Assembly (NCBI GenBank): GCA_014799585.1
Contig: JAAVHU010000024.1
Coordinates: 23,518-53,453, forward strand
Source: Clostridiales bacterium
GTDB taxonomy: Bacteria > Bacillota > Clostridia > Oscillospirales > Acutalibacteraceae
DNA: 29,936 nt
Direction of reading: 5' to 3'
Shown here: one piece after another, positions 6,390-14,497 of the stretch
Position numbering within the stretch: the first letter of the stretch is position 1
How the letters are laid out: every line of letters begins with the position of its first letter
Notes under the pieces: model-generated
What the model saw: only the letters and a program-made list of their open reading frames with translations
What the model was told of the DNA's origin: nothing
The model's database searches: none
Translations under genes and position numbers: made by a program

Positions 6390-7676
6390 TTATTTTGTTG
6401 GAACGATTTTATCTGCTCCGCCCATATACATTCTGAGCGGTTCAGGGATAAGAACAGAGCCGTCCTCCTGCAGATTGTTTTCAAGGAATGCGATAAGCAT
6501 TCTTGGAGGAGCAACAACTGTATTATTCAGCGTATGTGCAAGGTAGTTTCCGTTTTCACCCTTAACTCTAATCTTAAGTCTTCTTGCCTGTGCATCTGAA
6601 AGATTTGAGCAAGAACCAACCTCAAAATATTTCTTCTGACGAGGTGACCACGCTTCAACATCAATGGATTTAACTTTTAAATCAGCCAAATCACCTGAAC
6701 AACATTCAAGTGTGCGAACAGGAACATCAAGTGAACGGAACAAATCAACCGTATTCTGCCAAAGTTTATCAAACCAGATTTTTGATTCTTCAGGCTTGCA
6801 GACAACAATCATTTCCTGCTTTTCAAACTGATGAATTCTGTAAACGCCTCTTTCCTCAATGCCGTGTGCTCCCTTTTCTTTTCTGAAGCAAGGTGAGTAT
6901 GAGGTTAAAGTTTTCGGAAGCTCTGCTTCAGGTGTAATTGTATCAATAAACTTACCAATCATAGAATGCTCTGATGTGCCGATAAGATAAAGGTCCTCTC
7001 CCTCTATTTTATACATCATTGCGTCCATTTCAGCGAAGCTCATAACACCGTCAACAACTGCCGAACGAATCATATAAGGCGGAATGCAATAGGTGAAACC
7101 TCTGTTTATCATAAAATCACGTGCATAAGCAAGCACTGCTGAATGAAGCCTTGCGATATCACCCATAAGATAATAGAAACCGTTGCCTGCAACCTTGCCT
7201 GCTGCATCAAGGTCTATACCATTAAATCTATCCATAATATCGGTATGATATGGAATTTCATAATCAGGAACAACAGGCTCTCCGTATTTCTGAATTTCAA
7301 CATTCTCACTGTCGTCCTTACCGATTGGAACACTATCATCAATAATATTCGGAATGGTCATCATAATGGTTGTAACACGTTCGTTAAGCTCTGCTTCCTT
7401 TTTGGAAAGTTCTTCAAGCTCATCAGCCTGCTCTTTAACCTTCTGGCGAAGAGCCATTCCCTCTTCTTTTTTGCCCTGTGCCATTAAATTACCGATTTCC
7501 TTAGAAATCTTGTTTCTGTTTGAACGAAGTTCATCCGCCTTTTTCTGCGTATCTCTTCTTTCCTCATCAAGCGCAATAACCTCATCTACAAGAGGAAGTT
7601 TATCGTCCTGAAACTTCTTTTTAATATTTTCCTTAACTATTTCGGGATTTTCCCTAACAAATCTAATGTCTAACAT
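6390..7676 (-). CDS. serS: serine--tRNA ligase (variant motif type)
   Basis: Charges tRNA-Ser with serine, a class II synthetase. The 428 residues have the N-terminal tRNA-binding coiled coil (about 30-105), the serine-site T-S-E (234-236), motif 2 (F-R-K-E at 264-267 through H-Q-F-E-K-Q-E at 282-288) and motif 3 with Arg392. The core differs from the usual bacterial sequence: T-S-E-H replaces T-A-E-V, motif 2 has A-H-G-I-E-E-R-G, and motif 3 reads L-N-N-T-V-V-A-P-P-R instead of L-N-G-S-G-L-A-x-G-R. These features recall archaeal and eukaryotic SerRS. It starts two bases after the parB stop, so it is the last gene of parA-parB-serS. A second SerRS elsewhere in the genome cannot be excluded. 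Confidence 0.95.
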   Translation of the reverse strand: MLDIRFVRENPEIVKENIKKKFQDDKLPLVDEVIALDEERRDTQKKADELRSNRNKISKEIGNLMAQGKKEEGMALRQKVKEQADELEELSKKEAELNERVTTIMMTIPNIIDDSVPIGKDDSENVEIQKYGEPVVPDYEIPYHTDIMDRFNGIDLDAAGKVAGNGFYYLMGDIARLHSAVLAYARDFMINRGFTYCIPPYMIRSAVVDGVMSFAEMDAMMYKIEGEDLYLIGTSEHSMIGKFIDTITPEAELPKTLTSYSPCFRKEKGAHGIEERGVYRIHQFEKQEMIVVCKPEESKIWFDKLWQNTVDLFRSLDVPVRTLECCSGDLADLKVKSIDVEAWSPRQKKYFEVGSCSNLSDAQARRLKIRVKGENGNYLAHTLNNTVVAPPRMLIAFLENNLQEDGSVLIPEPLRMYMGGADKIVPTK

Positions 7677-7678
7677 CC

Positions 7679-8530
7679 TTATTCTCCTAATTTATTTGCA
7701 ATATTTTTTAAATCTTCCTGTGAGTAAAATTCTATTTCAAGTGTGCCCTTGCCTTTTCCGTTATATACCTTAACCTTTCTGCCAAGCACCTCTGAAAGCG
7801 TTAATTCTACTTCATCATAGAAGCTGTCTCTTCTTTTATGTCTTTTCTGTGAAACAACCTTGCCCTTGTCCTGAATTTTGGCAAGTCGCTCAACATCACG
7901 TACGGTTAACTTATTCTTAATAACATTTTCTGCGGCTTCAATAATAAGTGCTTCGTTATCAAGAGAAATAAGTGCTCTTGCGTGGCCTGCGGAGATTTTT
8001 CTGTCTCTTGTAAGCTCACGGACTTCTGCAGGAAGTCTTAAAAGCCTAAGGCTGTTTGCTATGGCAGGTCTTGATTTTCCAACACTTGCCGCAACATCTT
8101 CCTGCGTAAAACCACATTTATCTATAAGTGCCTGCAAACCTTCAGCTTCTTCAATTGGGTTTAAGTCTTCTCGCTGTAAGTTTTCGATTATCGCGATTTC
8201 CATTGTTTCCGTATCAGTTAATTCCTTAACAACAACAGGAACTTCTCTTAACCCTGCCTTTCGGCTGGCTCTCCATCGCCTTTCGCCTGCAACAAGCTGA
8301 TAACCGCCGTTTGCAAGCGGACGAACAAGAAGCGGTTGGAGTACGCCGTGCTGTTTTATGCTTTCAGCAAGCTCATCAAGTGCCGCTTCGTCAAAGGTTT
8401 TTCGCGGCTGCTCCTTGTTTGGTATAATTTCGCTTATCGGCAAAGTGTTTGTTGCAACCATATCTTCGGTTGTGTTTTCAAGCAGTAATGCGCCAAGCCC
8501 TTTGCCAAGCCCTGATTGTTTTCTTGCCAT
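7679..8530 (-). CDS. parB: chromosome-partitioning protein ParB (Spo0J)
   Basis: A CTP-dependent DNA clamp that loads at parS and spreads, directing origin segregation and SMC loading. The 283 residues show the N-terminal L-G-K-G-L-G-A-L ParA-activating segment (8-15), the CTP-binding G-E-R-R-W-R-A (82-88), E-N-L-Q-R-E-D-L-N (116-124), the helix-turn-helix (about 140-165) and a C-terminal dimerisation domain. The site-specificity residues align as Arg154, Ser160, Arg165 and Gly182. Arg and Gly at the first and last positions are the ParB (parS) pattern, in contrast to the neighbouring Noc. It follows parA by 12 bases, and two perfect parS sites lie just upstream of parA. Confidence 0.97.
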   Translation of the reverse strand: MARKQSGLGKGLGALLLENTTEDMVATNTLPISEIIPNKEQPRKTFDEAALDELAESIKQHGVLQPLLVRPLANGGYQLVAGERRWRASRKAGLREVPVVVKELTDTETMEIAIIENLQREDLNPIEEAEGLQALIDKCGFTQEDVAASVGKSRPAIANSLRLLRLPAEVRELTRDRKISAGHARALISLDNEALIIEAAENVIKNKLTVRDVERLAKIQDKGKVVSQKRHKRRDSFYDEVELTLSEVLGRKVKVYNGKGKGTLEIEFYSQEDLKNIANKLGE

Positions 8531-8542
8531 ATTGCACCCCTT

Positions 8543-9313
8543 TTACCATTTTTTTTGTTTCTTGAGAAACTCATCAGCAAATCTTTTGTATTCAAAGCTC
8601 GCCTTAGAGTATTTTTCATAATAAATAACAGGCATTCCAAAACTTGGTGCCTCTGCAAGTTTAACACTTCGAGGTATCATTGTTTTATAAGCCTTGTTCG
8701 GAAAATACTTATTTACTTCGTCTATAACCTGCTGCGTAAGTTTCAAACGGCTGTCATACATCGTATAAACAACACCCTCAAGCTCTAAATGCTCATTATA
8801 ATACTGTTTTACAGTTCTTACCGTGCTTAAAAGCTGGCTTAATCCCTCAAGTGCATAATATTCGCATTGAAGCGGAACAATCAATGTGTCTGACGCTGTT
8901 AATGCATTCAGGCTTAAAAGTCCCAAACTCGGCGGACAGTCTATGATGATATAATCAAACTCAGCAACAATTGGTGCAAGCCCTTTCTTCAAAGCTGTGT
9001 ATCGCTCGTCTGATTCAGCAAGCTCAAGTTCTGCCCCTGCAAGATTCATTGTTGCCGGCAGAATATAGAGATTGTTGAACTCTGTTTGCATCATAATATC
9101 CTTTGCAGGCACTTTGTTTATTAACATATCATAAGTAGAGTTTGCAATAACTGCTTTGTCTATTCCCACACCGCTTGTTGAATTTCCTTGCGGGTCAACA
9201 TCAACAAGAAGTGTTTTTTTGCCCTTATATCCAAGTGCGGCAGCAAAGTTAACGCAAGTTGTTGTTTTACCTACGCCGCCCTTTTGATTGAATATAGATA
9301 CGGTTTTTCCCAT
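8543..9313 (-). CDS. parA: chromosome-partitioning ATPase ParA (Soj)
   Basis: A ParA/Soj Walker-type ATPase that binds DNA nonspecifically as an ATP dimer, is stimulated by ParB, and in Bacillota also modulates DnaA. Length is 256 residues. The deviant Walker A K-G-G-V-G-K-T-T (11-18) includes the signature Lys11; the V-D-V-D-P-Q-G-N motif (Walker A', about 38-45) and the D-C-P-P Walker B region are clear. ATG at 9311-9313 has a strong GGAGGTG (9319-9325). It is first in parA-parB-serS, with a consensus promoter just upstream and two parS sites behind it, so ParB bound at parS could affect its transcription. Confidence 0.97.
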   Translation of the reverse strand: MGKTVSIFNQKGGVGKTTTCVNFAAALGYKGKKTLLVDVDPQGNSTSGVGIDKAVIANSTYDMLINKVPAKDIMMQTEFNNLYILPATMNLAGAELELAESDERYTALKKGLAPIVAEFDYIIIDCPPSLGLLSLNALTASDTLIVPLQCEYYALEGLSQLLSTVRTVKQYYNEHLELEGVVYTMYDSRLKLTQQVIDEVNKYFPNKAYKTMIPRSVKLAEAPSFGMPVIYYEKYSKASFEYKRFADEFLKKQKKW

Positions 9314-9334
9314 AGTCGCACCTCCATGTACATC

Positions 9335-9363
9335 ATTATATAATATAATCTTATCATAATCAA
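9335..9363 (-). promoter_or_regulatory. parA-parB-serS promoter
   Basis: Minus-strand -35 TTGATT (9358-9363), 17-base spacer and perfect -10 TATAAT (9335-9340), 20 bases before the parA start. The nearer parS begins 13 bases upstream of the -35. Confidence 0.75.
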
Positions 9364-9375
9364 TAAAAATACGAA

Positions 9376-9391
9376 TGTTTCACGTGAAACA
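9376..9391. promoter_or_regulatory. parS site 1
   Basis: TGTTTCACGTGAAACA, a perfect 16-base palindrome identical to the Bacillota parS consensus and directly upstream of parA. ParB loads here as a CTP clamp. Confidence 0.97.
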
Positions 9392-9416
9392 ATTAAAGTT
9401 TTTTTATAAAATTGTG

Positions 9417-9446
9417 TTGACAAATTTGGTGACAACTATATATAGA
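9417..9446 (+). promoter_or_regulatory. orphan plus-strand promoter between the parS sites
   Basis: TTGACA (9417-9422), an 18-base spacer and TATAGA (9441-9446). It faces right, away from parA, and no convincing plus-strand gene lies downstream before noc, which is on the opposite strand. A transcript would begin at parS site 2 and run antisense into noc. Confidence 0.45.
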
Positions 9447-9447
9447 A

Positions 9448-9463
9448 TGTTTCACGTGAAACA
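9448..9463. promoter_or_regulatory. parS site 2
   Basis: A second perfect TGTTTCACGTGAAACA. The start-to-start distance to site 1 is 72 bases, and both share the flanking GAA on the left. It lies just downstream of an outward-facing promoter. Confidence 0.97.
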
Positions 9464-9480
9464 TTTTGGAATTATAACAG

Positions 9481-9505
9481 ACGAGCAGTGCTCATTCCTA
9501 CAATA
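9481..9505. repeat. diverged copy of the 29-base dispersed repeat
   Basis: ACGAGCA-G-TGCTC followed by ATTCCTACAATA keeps the outline of the repeats at 295-323 and 2412-2440: an ACGAGC start, a central palindrome and a CCTACRATA end. The palindrome arms have changed together, suggesting the hairpin structure matters more than its sequence. Confidence 0.5.
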
Positions 9506-9533
9506 GTGTGAGGTGAATTGATATATAAATGCA

Positions 9534-9561
9534 GAATAGCCTACCATACGGCAGGCTATTC
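9534..9561. other. stable hairpin between noc and parA
   Basis: GAATAGCCT (9534-9542) pairs with AGGCTATTC (9553-9561), extended inside by CC/GG. A second hairpin, TTAAAACGG (9587-9595) with CCGTTTTAA (9600-9608), overlaps the noc stop codon. Neither is followed by a good T run, so they may be weak terminators or RNA stability elements for noc. Confidence 0.55.
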
Positions 9562-9604
9562 CACGTGATGAAAAGAGGAGAATATGTTAAAACGGTTTCC
9601 CGTT

Positions 9605-10435
9605 TTAAGCAGTTTGAGGTGCTTCCTTTTCAGAAAGCACGGTTTGCTCACTATTTTGAGCATTCTTTGGTATTCTGATATTAAACTCTATATAATCATC
9701 GGTTTCAGTTTTATTACTTTCGGCAGGTATCCCTGCTTCAACCATTGTGTTTATCGCTTTATTAACGGTATTCACAAAAATTCTGATATCTTTAAATATC
9801 TTAACAACATTTTTAGGCTTTTTTGCTTTTTTTCCAATTACAGCATCAATATAGGCTTCTGTTTGCTCAACATTAAGCTTTTTCTCTTTAACAACGTTCA
9901 GCACCATCCATATTTGCTTTTCGTTTTCACATTTAAGCAAAGCACGGGCATGACGCTCTGTTAAATTTTCTTTCTCAATAAAATATCTTACATCAATAGG
10001 AAGTTTTAGAATTCGCAGTTTATTTGAAAGCGCACTTTGGCTTTTCCCAAGTTTCTTTGAAATCTGTTCCTGCGTAAGATTAAAATGGCTTTGCATATGT
10101 GCAATTGCCTGTGCTTCTTCAAAAAAACTCAAATCCGCTCTTTGTATATTTTCAAGCACAGAATAAATTGCACTTTCTTCATAATCGCAATCAACCACAA
10201 GGCAAGGCACTGTTTGCATATTTGCAAGTATTGAGGCGCGAAGCCTGCGTTCGCCTGCAATGATTTCAAAATAATCGCTGTTATTGATTCGTCTTGCAAG
10301 AAGCGGCTGTAACACGCCGTTTTCCTTTATGGACTCAGCAAGGCTCAACAAGTCATCAGACTTAAATTGTTTTCTTGGCTGATAGGGGTTGGGCAGCAGC
10401 TTTTCAGTTGGTATTCTCAATACTTCTTCGGGCAT
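9605..10435 (-). CDS. noc: nucleoid occlusion protein Noc (ParB paralogue)
   Basis: A ParB-family protein that blocks division over the nucleoid. I chose ATG 10433-10435, preceded by GAGGAC, giving 276 residues; 12 extra codons upstream have no better start. G-E-R-R-L-R-A (61-67) is the CTP site, and the helix-turn-helix is about 120-144. The four positions that separate Noc from ParB read Gln133, Lys139, Lys144 and Arg161, with exactly the published spacing and all of the Noc type. The C-terminus keeps the Noc-like D-Y-I-E-F-N-I-R-I-P-K. Unlike B. subtilis Noc, there is no N-terminal amphipathic membrane-binding helix: the protein starts almost directly at the ParB fold. It sits between rsmG and parA, as in Bacillus. 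Confidence 0.9.
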   Translation of the reverse strand: MPEEVLRIPTEKLLPNPYQPRKQFKSDDLLSLAESIKENGVLQPLLARRINNSDYFEIIAGERRLRASILANMQTVPCLVVDCDYEESAIYSVLENIQRADLSFFEEAQAIAHMQSHFNLTQEQISKKLGKSQSALSNKLRILKLPIDVRYFIEKENLTERHARALLKCENEKQIWMVLNVVKEKKLNVEQTEAYIDAVIGKKAKKPKNVVKIFKDIRIFVNTVNKAINTMVEAGIPAESNKTETDDYIEFNIRIPKNAQNSEQTVLSEKEAPQTA

Positions 10436-10481
10436 CTTGTCCTCAACTCCTTGCCTATAATAATAGCACAAAGTTTAACAT

Positions 10482-10514
10482 AAAAAAAGGATTTCTCATC
10501 AAGAGAAATCCTTT
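10482..10514 (-). terminator. rsmG terminator
   Basis: AAAGGATTTCTC (10486-10497) pairs with its complement (10503-10514) around a five-base loop, with a T run on the minus strand (10482-10488). It ends the mnmE-mnmG-rsmG transcript and separates it from noc. Confidence 0.9.
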
Positions 10515-10537
10515 ATAATCGACATATAGTTTCAGCT

Positions 10538-11242
10538 TTAGAGTGGCTTGCTTGATATTTTCTTTGTCTTTCGAGGGTATTTTGGCGAAGTTTGCGAAAT
10601 CTTCTTTACCGAAATAAGATTTCTGCAATCCCTATTGGATAGTTTCAATGAAACAACTTGCTCAATTTCACCGCCAAGCTCCCCTATCGCATTCGTTCCA
10701 AGCTCGATTTCATCATCTGCACCCTTCATTGAGATGTAGCTTCCGCCAACCTTAACGAACGGCAGGCAGTATTCCGCCAAAACATTAAGCGGTGCAACAG
10801 CACGGGTAAACGCATAATCATACTGCTCACGAAAATCAGCATTGTTTCCAAAATCCTCTGCTCTGCCATGAACAAGATTTCCATTTAACCCCAATTCATC
10901 AAGAACAGCATCAATAAATTTAAGCCTTTTTTCAAGCGCATCAAAAAAAGTCACCTTTAAATCAGGGCGTGCAATCAAAAGCGGTAAACTCGGAAAGCCT
11001 GCACCACAGCCAACATCTATAATATCAGCACCATTTTCGATATTAAAATAAGAAAGTGGCGTGATACTGTCTATAAAATGCTTAAGCACAACATCGTCAG
11101 GCTCAGTTATCGCCGTTAAATTCATTTTACTGTTCCACTCAACAAGCATTTCAGCAAACAAATCATATCTTTTCAAAGCTGTTTCATCAAGATGAACATT
11201 TATCTTATCCGATTCAGCTTTTAAAAATTCAATATTTATCAT
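10538..11242 (-). CDS. rsmG: 16S rRNA (guanine-527-N7)-methyltransferase
   Basis: RsmG (GidB) methylates G527 of 16S rRNA with SAM. The 234 residues include the conserved L-V-E-W-N-S-K-M-N-L-T start region, the SAM loop D-V-G-C-G-A-G-F-P-S-L-P, and F-T-R-A-V-A-P-L further on. The C-terminal tail is Lys-rich. The start ATG overlaps the mnmG stop as ATGA (11239-11242), so it is translationally coupled. A strong terminator follows. Loss of this gene is known in other bacteria to give low-level streptomycin resistance; nothing here suggests damage. Confidence 0.97.
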   Translation of the reverse strand: MINIEFLKAESDKINVHLDETALKRYDLFAEMLVEWNSKMNLTAITEPDDVVLKHFIDSITPLSYFNIENGADIIDVGCGAGFPSLPLLIARPDLKVTFFDALEKRLKFIDAVLDELGLNGNLVHGRAEDFGNNADFREQYDYAFTRAVAPLNVLAEYCLPFVKVGGSYISMKGADDEIELGTNAIGELGGEIEQVVSLKLSNRDCRNLISVKKISQTSPKYPRKTKKISSKPL

Positions 11243-13104
11243 AAGCTCTCCAAAATTATATTTAATGCTGTTATATCCGCAGGGTTAACACCACTGATTC
11301 GGCTTGCTTGCCCTAAATTCTGCGGTCTGATTTTAGACAGCTTTTCAATAGCTTCAAGCCTTAATCCCTTCAAGGACGAATAATCAAGATCTTCGGGGAT
11401 TTTTTTGCATTCAATTCTGCGCATTTCTTTAATCTGCTGTTCTTGTCTGACAATATAGCCCTCATATTTAACAGCAATTTCAACCTGCTCGAAAACCTCA
11501 TAAGGATAATTAGGCCTTGTTTCATCAATAGGTTCTAAATCTTTATAGGTTACCTGCGGTCTTTTAAGAAGTTCAATCAATTTACAGCCCTTTTCCAACT
11601 TAGAAGTACCGCATTGTTCAAGAATTGCCTGTAATTCAGGTGTTGCGTGTACAGAGGTTTCCTTAATTCTATTTGTTTCATCAGCAACCATCTGCTGTTT
11701 TTTTAGGAATTTATTATATCTCTCTTCACTGATAAGCCCAATTTTATAACCCGTCGGCGTTAAGCGAACATCAGCATTATCCTGTCTTAAAACAAGACGA
11801 TATTCACTTCGGCTCGTCATCATTCGGTAAGGGTCTGAGCAACCCTTTGTAACAAGGTCGTCAATCAGTGTTCCGATATAGGAACCGCCACGGTATAAAA
11901 CAAGAGGCTCTTTTCCCTGAATTTTCAGTGCGGCATTAATGCCTGCAACAAGACCCTGTGCGGCAGCTTCTTCATAACCACTTGATCCGTTAAACTGACC
12001 TGCTCCGTAAAGCCCTTCAATGTCATTAAATTCAAGCGTAGCCTTTAATGCCGTGGGATCAACGCAGTCATATTCAATTGCATAAGCAGTTCGCATAACT
12101 TGCGCATGTTCAAGACCGGGAATTGTGTGGATGAAATCAAGCTGAACCTCTTCGGGAAGTGAAGAAGAAAGTCCTTGAAGATACATTTCTTCCGTTTCAA
12201 GTCCGCAAGGCTCAACAAAAAGCTGATGCCTTTCCTTATCGGCAAAGCGAACAATCTTATCCTCAAAACTCGGACAGTAACGAGGGCCTTTACCCTCAAT
12301 TTTTCCGCTGTACATTGGTGAGCGGTGAAGATTTTTGAGGATAACATCCTTTGTTTTTTCATTTGTATACGTAATATGGCAGGCAACCTTATTTTCAGGA
12401 GGATTTTCCGTTTCAAAGCTGAACGGAACAGTGTGTTCATCGCCAAGCTGAATATCCGTTTTGGAAAAATCAACACTCTGCCTGTTCACACGGCTTGGTG
12501 TACCTGTTTTAAATCTGCGAAGTGGAATGTTGAACTTTTTAAGACTTCTTGAAAGCTCAGTTGCAGGGAACATACCATCCGGTCCGCTTTCATAGGAAAC
12601 CTCACCAATATAAACTCTTCCGCCAAGGAATGTTCCTGTTGCAATAATAACTGCTTTTGCTTCAAAAACTGCATCTAATTTTGTTTTTGCAAGCCAAACG
12701 CCGTTTTCATCCTTAGATAAATCAACAATTTCAGCCTGTCTGACATCCAAATTTTCCTCAAGCTCAAGAATGTGCTTCATTCCTTTTGAGTATTCACGCC
12801 TGTCTATCTGTGCACGAAGGGAATGAACAGCAGGGCCTTTGCCAAGATTGAGCATTCTGCTTTGAAGGCAGTATTTATCTGCCGCTTTACCCATTTCTCC
12901 GCCAAGTGCATCAATTTCACGAACAAGATGCCCTTTCGATGTTCCGCCGATTGACGGATTACACGGCATATTTCCTATCCAGTCAAGATTAATTGTAAAA
13001 ACAGCAGTTTTACAACCAAGACGTGCAGAAGCAAGCCCTGCTTCAATTCCCGCATGGCCTGCTCCGATAACTATAACATCATATTTTCCTGCAAAATATT
13101 CCAT
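11239..13104 (-). CDS. mnmG: tRNA uridine-34 5-carboxymethylaminomethyl synthesis enzyme MnmG (GidA)
   Basis: The FAD-dependent partner of MnmE in making cmnm5U34 in the wobble position of tRNAs. The 621 residues are typical. The N-terminal Rossmann motif G-A-G-H-A-G (14-19) binds FAD; G-T-F-L-G-G, the G-P-R-Y-C-P-S-F-E-D-K segment and the C-terminal helical domain ending in Q-A-S-R-I-S-G-V are present. The ATG at 13102-13104 is three bases after the mnmE stop, and the 3' end overlaps rsmG by four bases, giving the classical mnmE-mnmG-rsmG unit. Confidence 0.98.
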   Translation of the reverse strand: MEYFAGKYDVIVIGAGHAGIEAGLASARLGCKTAVFTINLDWIGNMPCNPSIGGTSKGHLVREIDALGGEMGKAADKYCLQSRMLNLGKGPAVHSLRAQIDRREYSKGMKHILELEENLDVRQAEIVDLSKDENGVWLAKTKLDAVFEAKAVIIATGTFLGGRVYIGEVSYESGPDGMFPATELSRSLKKFNIPLRRFKTGTPSRVNRQSVDFSKTDIQLGDEHTVPFSFETENPPENKVACHITYTNEKTKDVILKNLHRSPMYSGKIEGKGPRYCPSFEDKIVRFADKERHQLFVEPCGLETEEMYLQGLSSSLPEEVQLDFIHTIPGLEHAQVMRTAYAIEYDCVDPTALKATLEFNDIEGLYGAGQFNGSSGYEEAAAQGLVAGINAALKIQGKEPLVLYRGGSYIGTLIDDLVTKGCSDPYRMMTSRSEYRLVLRQDNADVRLTPTGYKIGLISEERYNKFLKKQQMVADETNRIKETSVHATPELQAILEQCGTSKLEKGCKLIELLKRPQVTYKDLEPIDETRPNYPYEVFEQVEIAVKYEGYIVRQEQQIKEMRRIECKKIPEDLDYSSLKGLRLEAIEKLSKIRPQNLGQASRISGVNPADITALNIILESL

Positions 13105-13107
13105 AAC

Positions 13108-14475
13108 CTATTTTCCTACACAGAATTTACTGAAAATGTTGTTTACAACTTCTATATTCGCCTTTCTTCCTGTTAAAGAAAGCAATTCATCAATAGCAGC
13201 ATCAACAAGAACATTAACTGCATCCCTTGTTATGCCCATAATAAGACTTGTGTGTGCTTCAAAGCAATAATTCATTGCGGTTTCGCAACACCTTTTCTGC
13301 CTTTGGTTTGCAAGAATCGGTGCTGATGTATCAAATTGAGAAGCGCCAATCGTGTCTTTTATTGCTTCTTCAAGCTCCTTGGTGCTTTCAGCCTTTTTGG
13401 CGCTGATAAAAATGCATTTTTCAAACGCAGATGTAATTAAATCGATATCTGCCCGTTGGGTTAAATCAATTTTATTTATGATCGCAATTGCTTTTTTGCC
13501 CTTGCAATGTTCAATCAGCTTTAAATCTTCCTTGGTCAGTTTTCTGTTACTGTCAAACACAGCAAGAACAAGCATAGCTTCGTCAAGTTTTTCATATGCT
13601 CGCTCAACACCAATGCTTTCAACAAGGTCGTTTGTTTTACGAAGCCCTGCTGTGTCACTGAGATGAAGAACAAGATTGCCAAGTCTGACACTTTCTTCAA
13701 CGATATCTCTTGTAGTGCCCTCAATATTTGTAACAATACTCTTGTTTTTGCCAACAAGAAGATTCATTAAGGTTGATTTTCCTGCGTTCGGTCTGCCAAC
13801 AATAGCAGTATCTATTCCCTGCACCATTGCTCTGCCGCTATCATAATTCACAATAAGAGATTTTAAATCTCTTGCAGCATTAATAATTGTATCACCCAGT
13901 GCTGTGTCATCCATATCGGGGATTTCCTCGTCGGGATAATCAACCCAAGCGGCAAGATTAGCCGAACAATCCATAAGAGAATCAAGAATTCCGTTAATTT
14001 TATTGCTCAAAGAACCCTGAAGTGCATTAAAAGAAGCCTGAACAGCCGTTTCGCCCTCAGCAGAAATCAAATCAGCCACGCTTTCTGCCTGAGTTAAATC
14101 CATTTTGCCATTCAAAAATGCCCTTTTGGTAAATTCACCTGCTTCGGCAGGCTCTGCTCCTGCCTTAAAAACAGCTTCAAGTGTTTTTTCAACAATAAAA
14201 AGTCCGCCATGAACAGAAAGCTCGCAAACATTTTCACCCGTATAGCTTTTCGGTGCACGGAAAACAAGGGCAACAGCATTATCAAGCATCTTTCCGTCAG
14301 AAACAATATTGCCGAATTTAGCACGATAGCCCTCAAGATTTAAAAGGGAAGAGCCGTCCGCTGATTTGAAAACTTTATCTGCAATTTCAATTGCCTTTTC
14401 ACCGCTGATACGGATAACACCGATTCCGCCTGCCGCGTTACCGGTTGCAACTGCTGCAATCGTTTTTTCCATCAT
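13108..14475 (-). CDS. mnmE: tRNA modification GTPase MnmE (TrmE)
   Basis: The GTPase half of the MnmEG complex that modifies U34 of tRNAs. The 455 residues comprise an N-terminal formyl-THF-binding domain (1 to about 120), a helical domain interrupted by the G domain, and the C-terminal F-C-V-G-K (451-455), whose Cys is the conserved family cysteine. G-domain motifs are G-R-P-N-A-G-K-S-T (227-235), T-T-R-D (254-257), D-T-A-G-L-R (274-279) and N-K-I-D (about 337). Two adjacent ATGs (14473-14475 and 14470-14472) both suit the AAGGAAGGG upstream. It is separated from jag by a terminator-like nested hairpin, so it may have its own promoter. Confidence 0.98.
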   Translation of the reverse strand: MMEKTIAAVATGNAAGGIGVIRISGEKAIEIADKVFKSADGSSLLNLEGYRAKFGNIVSDGKMLDNAVALVFRAPKSYTGENVCELSVHGGLFIVEKTLEAVFKAGAEPAEAGEFTKRAFLNGKMDLTQAESVADLISAEGETAVQASFNALQGSLSNKINGILDSLMDCSANLAAWVDYPDEEIPDMDDTALGDTIINAARDLKSLIVNYDSGRAMVQGIDTAIVGRPNAGKSTLMNLLVGKNKSIVTNIEGTTRDIVEESVRLGNLVLHLSDTAGLRKTNDLVESIGVERAYEKLDEAMLVLAVFDSNRKLTKEDLKLIEHCKGKKAIAIINKIDLTQRADIDLITSAFEKCIFISAKKAESTKELEEAIKDTIGASQFDTSAPILANQRQKRCCETAMNYCFEAHTSLIMGITRDAVNVLVDAAIDELLSLTGRKANIEVVNNIFSKFCVGK

Positions 14476-14497
14476 TAACCCTTCCTTTCAAAATCCC

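Noticed and set aside
9557..9572. Possible third parS centred on CACGTG
   Set aside because: Only 11 of 16 bases match the consensus, and the left half belongs to the GAATAGCCT hairpin; it is unlikely to bind ParB.
9584..9964. 126-codon plus-strand ORF starting after GAGGAG and overlapping noc
   Set aside because: It lies entirely antisense to the well-supported noc gene except for its first codons, and its composition is typical of a reverse-strand shadow. The GAGGAG is the only positive sign.
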